A DNA stretch of 64,000 bases. Source: Pseudomonas putida (GTDB lineage Bacteria; Pseudomonadota; Gammaproteobacteria; Pseudomonadales; Pseudomonadaceae). Numbering within the stretch: position 1 is the stretch's first letter; every line of letters begins with the position of its first letter. The stretch is from NCBI RefSeq assembly GCF_001636055.1, contig NZ_CP011789.1, forward strand, positions 5,146,001 through 5,210,000, in the 5' to 3' direction. Below, piece after piece: positions 58,393 through 64,000 of the stretch. Under the pieces are notes generated by a model. That model had not been told where the DNA came from, searched no databases, and was given only the letters and a program-made list of their open reading frames with translations. A program made the translations under genes and the position numbers.

Positions 58393-59106
58393 GTGGCGAA
58401 ACGCTACGGAAAAGGGCTGATGGGATGGGCCTGCGTGCTCGTCATCCTGGCCCTGCTGATCCACTGGATCGGCACTGACACGATCGCGCGTTACCGCGAC
58501 GATCTTGGGTTTTACCTGCAAGCGCACCTGGTACTGGTGTTGGCTTCGATGGCGGCGGCGCTGGCCGTGGGCATCCCCGCCGGCATTGCGCTCAGTCGAC
58601 CGCACCGGGTCGACAAAGCCGAGCGCTTCATGCAGTTCTTCAACGTTGGCAACACCATTCCCCCCCTGGCCGTTCTGGCCATTGCCCTGAGCATTCTGGG
58701 CATCGGCGCAGGTCCTGCGATCTTCGCGTTGTTTCTCGCCTCCCTGCTGCCCATCGTGCGCAACACCTACGAGGGCCTGAAAAACGTCCCCGCCTCGCTC
58801 AAGGAAGCCGCCACCGGCATCGGCATGACCCCGCGCCAGCAACTCTGGCAGGTGGAGCTGCCCAACGCCGTGCCGATCATCGTCGGCGGCGTGCGCGTGG
58901 CCCTGGCGTTGAATGTGGGCACCGCACCACTGGCGTTTCTGATCGGCGCCAACAGCCTTGGCAGCCTGATCTTCCCCGGCATCGCCCTGAACAACCAGCC
59001 ACAGCTGCTGCTGGGCGCCGCCTGCACGGCGCTCCTGGCCCTGGTACTGGATGCCCTGGTGAGCTTCTCCAGCAAGCGCTGGCTGGAACGCGGCCTGGCC
59101 GGATAA
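58393..59106 (+). CDS. Betaine/choline-type ABC transporter permease 1
   Basis: A 237-residue inner-membrane permease of the OpuC/YehW-type family with about six helices. The segment GIGMTPRQQLWQVELPNAVPI is the ATPase-coupling loop. It starts with GTG at 58393, with AGGAG placed 7 bases upstream; an in-frame start ten codons earlier overlaps that site. It is the first of four genes (permease, binding protein, permease, ATPase) in the order seen for Osm/Yeh-type compatible-solute importers. Confidence 0.9.
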   Translation: MAKRYGKGLMGWACVLVILALLIHWIGTDTIARYRDDLGFYLQAHLVLVLASMAAALAVGIPAGIALSRPHRVDKAERFMQFFNVGNTIPPLAVLAIALSILGIGAGPAIFALFLASLLPIVRNTYEGLKNVPASLKEAATGIGMTPRQQLWQVELPNAVPIIVGGVRVALALNVGTAPLAFLIGANSLGSLIFPGIALNNQPQLLLGAACTALLALVLDALVSFSSKRWLERGLAG

Positions 59107-59119
59107 CAAGAGGGAACCC

Positions 59120-60031
59120 ATGAAAAAGACAATCGCCTTGCTGCTGGGCGCGGCACTGCTATGCGCAGGTTTTGCCCAAGCTGCAGAAAAACCCCTGGTG
59201 CGCATCGGCGCGCGGGTGTTCACCGAGCAGACCGTGCTCGCCGAAATCACTGCCCAGTACCTGCGTGCCAACGGCTTCCAGGTCCGAGTCACCGGCGGGT
59301 TGGGCAGCAGCCTGGCGCGCCAGGCCCACGAAACCGGGCAGCTCGACCTGATGTGGGAGTACACCGGGGTATCGCTGGTTTCCTACAACCACATCGAGGA
59401 ACGCATGCCCAGCGCCGAAGCGACCTACAACAAGGTCAAGGCCCTGGATGCGAAGAAGGACCTGATCTGGCTGACCCCCTCCAAATTCAGCAACACCTAT
59501 GCCCTGGCCCTGCCACGCAAGGTCGCCGAAGCCTACCCGCAGGTCACCACCATCAGCCAGCTGAACCAGGTGCTGCAGGACGAACAGGCGCGCAAGCACC
59601 TGGTGGCGCTGGACACCGAGTTCGCCAATCGCCCCGACGGTCTCGATGGCCTGCAGGCGATGTACGGCATGCAACTGGGGCGCGCCAACATCCGCCAGAT
59701 GGATGCGGGCCTGGTCTACACCGCCCTGCGCAACAACCAAGTGTTCGCCGGCCTGGTCTACACCACCGACGGCCGCCTCAGCGCCTTCGACCTCAAGCTG
59801 CTGGACGACGACAAGCACTACTTCCCCGACTACACCGCCGCGCCGGTGGTACGCAAGGCCGTGCTCGACGCCCATCCGCAACTGGCCGACCTGCTCAAGC
59901 CGCTGGCCGAGACGCTCGACGACGAGACCATGCGCCAGCTCAACGCCAAGGTCGATGTCGAGCACCAGAGCCCGTCCAGCGTGGCGGCCGCTTTCCTGCG
60001 TGAACATGCCTTCAGCGAGGTCGCGCGATGA
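59120..60031 (+). CDS. Betaine/choline-type ABC substrate-binding protein
   Basis: A 303-residue periplasmic binding protein of the OpuAC/OsmF family. A signal peptide ends around AQAAEK. Typical family segments are RIGARVFTEQTVLAEI, GGLGSSLARQAHETGQLDLMWEYTG and YTTDGRLSAFDLKLLDDDKHYFPDY. Members bind quaternary amines such as glycine betaine, choline or carnitine through aromatic residues; which ligand applies here cannot be said. It overlaps the next permease gene by 4 bases (ATGA). Confidence 0.92.
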   Translation: MKKTIALLLGAALLCAGFAQAAEKPLVRIGARVFTEQTVLAEITAQYLRANGFQVRVTGGLGSSLARQAHETGQLDLMWEYTGVSLVSYNHIEERMPSAEATYNKVKALDAKKDLIWLTPSKFSNTYALALPRKVAEAYPQVTTISQLNQVLQDEQARKHLVALDTEFANRPDGLDGLQAMYGMQLGRANIRQMDAGLVYTALRNNQVFAGLVYTTDGRLSAFDLKLLDDDKHYFPDYTAAPVVRKAVLDAHPQLADLLKPLAETLDDETMRQLNAKVDVEHQSPSSVAAAFLREHAFSEVAR

Positions 60032-60681
60032 ACCTGATCGATACCTTCGCCCATCTCGACTGGGCCCTGGTCCTGCAACTGACCGGGCAACACATCATGC
60101 TGGTCGGCATCGCCGTCAGCCTGGCCATCGTCATCGGCGTGCCGCTGGGCATCCTGATGACCCGCTTCCCGGTACTGGCCGGCCCGCTGCAAGCCAGCGC
60201 CACGGTACTGCTGACCATCCCGTCGATTGCCCTGTTCGGCCTGCTGCTGCCGTTCTACAGCAAGTTCGGCCAGGGCCTCGGCCCGCTGCCGGCGATCACG
60301 GCGGTGTTCCTTTATTCGCTGCTGCCGATCCTGCGCAACACCTACCTGGCCCTGACCAACGTCGAGCCAGGCATCCGCGAAGCGGCACGCGGCATCGGCA
60401 TGACCTTCGGCCAGCGCCTGCGCATGGTCGAGCTGCCCATCGCCGTACCTGTGATCCTCGCCGGCGTGCGCACCGCCGTGGTGATGAACATCGGCGTGAT
60501 GACCATCGCCGCGACCATCGGTGCCGGTGGCCTGGGTGTGCTCATTCTCACCTCCATCAGCCGCAGCGACATGTCGATGCTGCTGGTCGGCGCCGTACTG
60601 GTCAGCCTGCTGGCAATCATCGCCGACCTGCTCCTGCAAACCCTGCAACGTGCCCTGACTCCAGAAGGACTGCGCTCATGA
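60028..60681 (+). CDS. Betaine/choline-type ABC transporter permease 2
   Basis: A 217-residue permease, partner of the gene at 58393, with about six helices and the coupling loop EAARGIGMTFGQRLRMVELP. The paired permeases would form a heterodimer, as in YehW/YehY. It overlaps the binding-protein gene upstream and the ATPase gene downstream by 4 bases each, so translation of the three is coupled. Confidence 0.92.
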   Translation: MNLIDTFAHLDWALVLQLTGQHIMLVGIAVSLAIVIGVPLGILMTRFPVLAGPLQASATVLLTIPSIALFGLLLPFYSKFGQGLGPLPAITAVFLYSLLPILRNTYLALTNVEPGIREAARGIGMTFGQRLRMVELPIAVPVILAGVRTAVVMNIGVMTIAATIGAGGLGVLILTSISRSDMSMLLVGAVLVSLLAIIADLLLQTLQRALTPEGLRS

Positions 60682-61835
60682 TCGAACTCAAGAACCTCAG
60701 CAAGACCTTCAACGTCAACGGCAAGGACGTCAAAGCCGTCGACTCGGTCAGCCTCACCGTCAACGAAGGCGAAATCTGCGTGTTCCTCGGCCCTTCTGGC
60801 TGCGGCAAGAGCACCACGCTGAAGATGATCAACCGCCTGATCACCCCGACCTCCGGCCAGGTGTTCATCAATGGCGAGGACACCACCGGCCTTGACGAAG
60901 TGACCCTGCGCCGACACATCGGCTACGTGATCCAGCAGATCGGTCTGTTCCCCAACATGACCATCGAGGAAAACATCACCGTGGTGCCGCGCCTGCTCGG
61001 CTGGGACAAGCAGCGCTGCCATGACCGCGCCCGCGAGCTGATGAGCATGATCAAGCTCGAACCCAAGCAGTACCTCCAGCGCTACCCGCGCGAACTGTCG
61101 GGTGGCCAGCAGCAGCGCATCGGCGTGATCCGCGCGCTGGCGGCCGAGGCCCCGGTGCTGCTGATGGACGAGCCGTTCGGTGCGGTCGACCCGATCAACC
61201 GCGAGATGATCCAGAACGAGTTCTTCGAAATGCAGCGGGAGCTGAACAAGACCGTGATCATGGTCAGCCACGACATTGACGAGGCCATCAAGCTGGGCGA
61301 CAAGATCGCCATCTTCCGCGCAGGCAAGCTGCTGCAACTGGACCACCCGGACACGCTGCTGGCGCACCCGGTGGACGACTTCGTCAGCAACTTCGTCGGC
61401 CAGGACAGCACCCTCAAGCGCCTGCTGCTGGTGCGCGCAGAAGATGCCGCGGACAACGCGCCGTCGGTCAGCCCCGAGACCCCGGTGAGCGAGGCGCTGG
61501 AGTTGCTCGACGAGCACGACCGCCGCTACGTGGTGGTCACAGATGCGGCGAACAAGGCGATGGGGTATGTGCGTCGGCGCGACATGCACCGCCAGCAAGG
61601 CACCTGTGGGGACTTCCTGCGATCGTTCAATGCCACCGCATCCCATGACGAGCACCTGCGCATCCTGTTGTCGCGCATGTACGAGTTCAATCGGGCCTGG
61701 TTGCCGGTGCTGGATGCCGAGCAGGTGTTTCTTGGCGAGGTGACCCAGGAGTCCATTGCGGCCTACCTGAGTTCCGGGCGCTCGCGCGGGGCCAAGACCA
61801 GCATCGTGTCGCCTGCCGAGGCGGTGGCGCTTTAG
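60678..61835 (+). CDS. Betaine/choline-type ABC transporter ATPase with CBS region
   Basis: A 385-residue ATP-binding subunit. Walker A GPSGCGKS lies near residues 36-43, the signature is [10 protein letters not shown], Walker B is LLMDEPFGAVDP, and the H-loop is MVSHDIDEA. From about residue 255 onward there is a CBS-domain-like regulatory tail, which in this family senses ionic strength. The ATG at 60678 overlaps the permease stop; the long in-frame reading that begins earlier is antisense-type noise from high GC. It closes the operon. Confidence 0.92.
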   Translation: MIELKNLSKTFNVNGKDVKAVDSVSLTVNEGEICVFLGPSGCGKSTTLKMINRLITPTSGQVFINGEDTTGLDEVTLRRHIGYVIQQIGLFPNMTIEENITVVPRLLGWDKQRCHDRARELMSMIKLEPKQYLQRYPRELSGGQQQRIGVIRALAAEAPVLLMDEPFGAVDPINREMIQNEFFEMQRELNKTVIMVSHDIDEAIKLGDKIAIFRAGKLLQLDHPDTLLAHPVDDFVSNFVGQDSTLKRLLLVRAEDAADNAPSVSPETPVSEALELLDEHDRRYVVVTDAANKAMGYVRRRDMHRQQGTCGDFLRSFNATASHDEHLRILLSRMYEFNRAWLPVLDAEQVFLGEVTQESIAAYLSSGRSRGAKTSIVSPAEAVAL

Positions 61836-61865
61836 ATTGCCGGGGGCGCTTTGCGCCCCGGCAAT
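61836..61865 (+). terminator. Stem-loop at the end of the betaine ABC operon
   Basis: ATTGCCGGGGGCG-CTTT-GCGCCCCGGCAAT, a 13-bp stem, starts directly after the ATPase stop codon. There is no T tract, so termination strength is uncertain. Confidence 0.75.
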
Positions 61866-61902
61866 GTCGAATCAAATCCTGGATAGGTAGTGCTTGTACG
61901 GG

Positions 61903-61990
61903 CCTATTCGCGGGCAAGCCCGCTCCTACAGGGATTGCGCTGGACCCTGTGGGAGCGGCGGTGCGGCGATCCGACTTGCCCGCGAATGGG
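61903..61990. repeat. REP pair between convergent ABC operon and fecA
   Basis: One copy (TTCGCGGGCAAGCCCGCTCC, 61903-61933) and an inverted, expanded copy (61945-61990, ending GACTTGCCCGCGAATGGG). The second copy carries an extra GGTGCGGCGATCC stretch similar to the first REP of the pair at 11307-11408. Confidence 0.8.
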
Positions 61991-62001
61991 GCGACTCGGT
62001 A

Positions 62002-64000
62002 TCAGAACCCTACACTGGCCTGCACATAGAAAGTGCGCGGCTCACCCACGTACAACCCCGCGTTGTTGTCGCTGGAACGGGTGTAGTACTGCTTGTCGAA
62101 GATGTTCTTCACCCCCGCCGCCAGCTTCAGGTTCGACAGCTGCGGGCCGAAGTCATAACCACCACGCGCATGCCAGGTCACATAGCCCGGAATGTTGCCG
62201 TACTGTCCATCGGCGCTCGGCTGGGTGATGTAGTTGCCGGTGAAGCTGCCGTCGGCATTGACCCCGGTGCCCGGTGCGCGCTGCTTGGATTGGGCATAGG
62301 CATCCAGGTTCCAGGTCCAGCGGTTGATCTGGTAACGCAGCCCGGCCGTGGCCACCTGGCGCGAGTAGAACGGCAGGTCGCGGCCCTTGAAGCCAGGGAT
62401 CTCACCTTCATAGGTGGCACGGGTGTAGGTGAAGCCGGCGTTGGCCGACAGGCCGTCCAGTCGCGGATCCAGGCCGGCCAGGTCATAGCGCACCGATGCC
62501 TCGATACCCTGGTGCTTGGTCGCGCCCAGGTTGGTCCAGCCCACGTCGTTGCTGATGTACTGCAGTTCGTCGTCGAAGTCGATGTAGAACGCAGTCAGCT
62601 CGCCAGCGAAGTGGCCGTCGTCATAGCGGGTACCGATCTCGTAGGTCTTGGCTTTCTCCGGCTCCAGGCCGTTGGCGGTGTTGTCACCCGAGCCGCCCTG
62701 GCCCAGCTGGAAGTACTGCAGGCTACCGAACGAGGTCTCGTAATTGGCGAACAATTTCCACGCCTCGGACATGTGGTACATCACGCTCAGGGCCGGCAGC
62801 GGCTCGTTGCTGGTGATGCTGCGGTTCTTCTCCGGCACCGGGCGGTTGTTGGTGTCCAGCACCGGACGGTCGCGCCAATCGGTGTTGATGTGCTCGAAGC
62901 GGATGCCTGGGGTGATGGTCCAGTTGCCAACGTCGATCTTGTCATCGATGTAGTAGGCACTGGCCTCGGTACCGCCAGTACGGTCCTGGTAGACGTGGCC
63001 ATCGGAGGTCGGGGTGACGGTCGGCACGTTGTCGATCAGCGCCAGGCGTGATGCCTGCTCGCGCATGGTTTCCTTCAGGTAGCGATAACCGACGCTGACT
63101 TCCTGGGTCACAGGCCCGGTGAAGAAGACCCGCGACACGCGTGGCTCGATACCGAAGGTGGTGTAGTTACGCGGGAACGACGACAGGGTGCGCTGGTCGC
63201 GGGCGGCAATGGCGCTGCCGCGGAAGCTGTCGGTGTAGTAGGTCAGCACTTCGAATTGAGTGGCTTCGTCGAGCTGGCGCTGCCACTTGAACGAGACGTC
63301 CTTGCGACGGCCGCTGAAGTAGTCGTAGTCGCGTACCGACTGGTAAGGATCGCGGTCGAACTGCGCCTGGGTCAGGCCACCGGGCATGTCGGCGCGGCCG
63401 TCATAGTAGTGGAAGTTGAGCCAGAACTCGTCGCTGTCGGTGGGTGCCCAGTGGGTCTTGAGCAGCACGTCATCGATGTCGTTGTCGTTGTTGCTGCGGC
63501 GGTAGCCGTTACCGTTGACGCCGGAGTACAGCAACGCGACGCCGATGCCGTTGTCGGCAGTACCGCCGACGAAGGCCGACTCGGTGTGTTTCCAGCCACC
63601 GTACCTGGAGGTTTCCAGGGTGGTGCCCAGCTCGGCCGTGGCTTTTTCAGGGATCGCCCGGGTGACGAAGTTGATGACCCCGCCGACGTTCTGCGGGCCA
63701 TAACGCACCGAGCCTGCACCGCGGACCACGTCGATGCTGTCGAGGTTGCCCGAGGAGATCGGCGCCATCGACAACTGCGGCTGGCCATAAGGAGCAAAGG
63801 CCGCCGGCACGCCGTCGATCAGCACGGTCGAGCGTGGCGACAGGCGCGAGGTCAGGCCGCGCACCCCGACGTTGAGCGACAGATCACTGCCGCCGGTGCC
63901 GTTGGAGTCCTGTACCTGCACACCCGGGATACCACGCAGCGCGTCGCGCACGTTCATGGTGCCCTGCTCGACCATTTCCTGGCGGCGCACCACGGTACGC
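62002..64000 (-). CDS. fecA: FecA-type ferric citrate TonB-dependent receptor, N terminus outside window
   Basis: The last 665 or so residues of an outer-membrane receptor; the start lies beyond base 64000. The plug segment LNVGVRGLTSRLSPRSTVL, then DGVPAAFAPYGQPQLSMAP, SIDVVRGAGSVRYGPQNVGG and NFVTRAIP, is very close to E. coli FecA, and later GGTADNGIGVALLYSG, YYDGRADMPGGL and GRRKDVSFKW also match. The protein ends in Phe (QASVGF). FecA binds diferric dicitrate and, when its STN domain is present, signals through FecR/FecI. That N-terminal domain and any fecIR genes are outside the window, so signalling ability is unknown. Confidence 0.88.
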   Translation of the reverse strand, partial: RTVVRRQEMVEQGTMNVRDALRGIPGVQVQDSNGTGGSDLSLNVGVRGLTSRLSPRSTVLIDGVPAAFAPYGQPQLSMAPISSGNLDSIDVVRGAGSVRYGPQNVGGVINFVTRAIPEKATAELGTTLETSRYGGWKHTESAFVGGTADNGIGVALLYSGVNGNGYRRSNNDNDIDDVLLKTHWAPTDSDEFWLNFHYYDGRADMPGGLTQAQFDRDPYQSVRDYDYFSGRRKDVSFKWQRQLDEATQFEVLTYYTDSFRGSAIAARDQRTLSSFPRNYTTFGIEPRVSRVFFTGPVTQEVSVGYRYLKETMREQASRLALIDNVPTVTPTSDGHVYQDRTGGTEASAYYIDDKIDVGNWTITPGIRFEHINTDWRDRPVLDTNNRPVPEKNRSITSNEPLPALSVMYHMSEAWKLFANYETSFGSLQYFQLGQGGSGDNTANGLEPEKAKTYEIGTRYDDGHFAGELTAFYIDFDDELQYISNDVGWTNLGATKHQGIEASVRYDLAGLDPRLDGLSANAGFTYTRATYEGEIPGFKGRDLPFYSRQVATAGLRYQINRWTWNLDAYAQSKQRAPGTGVNADGSFTGNYITQPSADGQYGNIPGYVTWHARGGYDFGPQLSNLKLAAGVKNIFDKQYYTRSSDNNAGLYVGEPRTFYVQASVGF

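Noticed and set aside
11307..61990. REP repeats taken as a CRISPR array
   Set aside because: They are dispersed single or paired palindromes rather than evenly spaced direct repeats with unique spacers, and no cas gene is present.

Overview
The window looks like a chromosomal segment of a fluorescent pseudomonad of the Pseudomonas putida group. The evidence is high GC content, many copies of the 'GTGGGAGCGGGCTTGCCCGCGAA'-type REP palindrome, a complete 12-gene alginate operon, an AapJQMP-type acidic amino acid transporter, AlgW beside cysD/cysN, and two TonB-dependent siderophore receptors. No transposase, integrase, phage module, CRISPR array, rRNA or tRNA gene was seen.

Layout. 1-3177 (minus): sulfate activation (cysN, cut by the window edge, and cysD) and a Nif3-family protein. 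3378-4538 (plus): the periplasmic protease AlgW. 4574-8731 (minus): aapJQMP, behind a likely sigma-54 promoter. 9068-11296 (plus): a carboxylesterase and the DEAD-box helicase rhlB. 11440-12604 (minus): moaC-moaD-moaE. 12756-15743 (minus): a PIN-PhoH ATPase and a polysaccharide-deacetylase-like protein, separated by a 170-bp nested palindrome. 15878-16657 (plus): yaaA. 16658-17423: an AT-rich regulatory region with AlgR-like and AlgU-like sites and a long leader. 17424-33601 (plus): algD-alg8-alg44-algK-algE-algG-algX-algL-algI-algJ-algF-algA, closed by a strong terminator. 33734-35100: a small membrane protein and an SDR. 35204-40362: a NodT/HlyD/DHA2 tripartite efflux operon and a LysR regulator. 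40637-41083: a universal stress protein. 41087-46946: an AaeXAB-like FUSC efflux operon with its own outer-membrane factor and a divergent LysR gene. 47061-48035: a GhrB-type 2-ketoacid reductase. 48170-50999: a three-gene gtr-like glycosylation operon. 51084-53079: a DMT exporter divergent from an AraC regulator. 53190-53639: a low-GC orphan gene. 53700-57882: an STN-type TonB receptor and prfC. 58393-61835: a four-gene betaine/choline-type ABC operon with a structured leader. 62002-64000: the C-terminal two thirds of a FecA-type receptor.

How the genes fit together. AlgD and AlgA make the GDP-mannuronate precursor. Alg8/Alg44 polymerise it under c-di-GMP control. AlgK, AlgE, AlgG, AlgX and AlgL form the periplasmic/outer-membrane export and editing complex, and AlgI, AlgJ, AlgF and AlgX acetylate the polymer. 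AlgW, 13 kb away, feeds the AlgU stress pathway that would fire the algD promoter.

The most unusual sequence features are an 84-bp REP doublet lying in frame inside the algK signal-peptide region, the 170-bp palindromic MITE-like element, a deacetylase fold missing its catalytic aspartates, and a multi-hairpin leader before the betaine ABC operon. I did not find a clearly new multi-gene system; these are the best leads.
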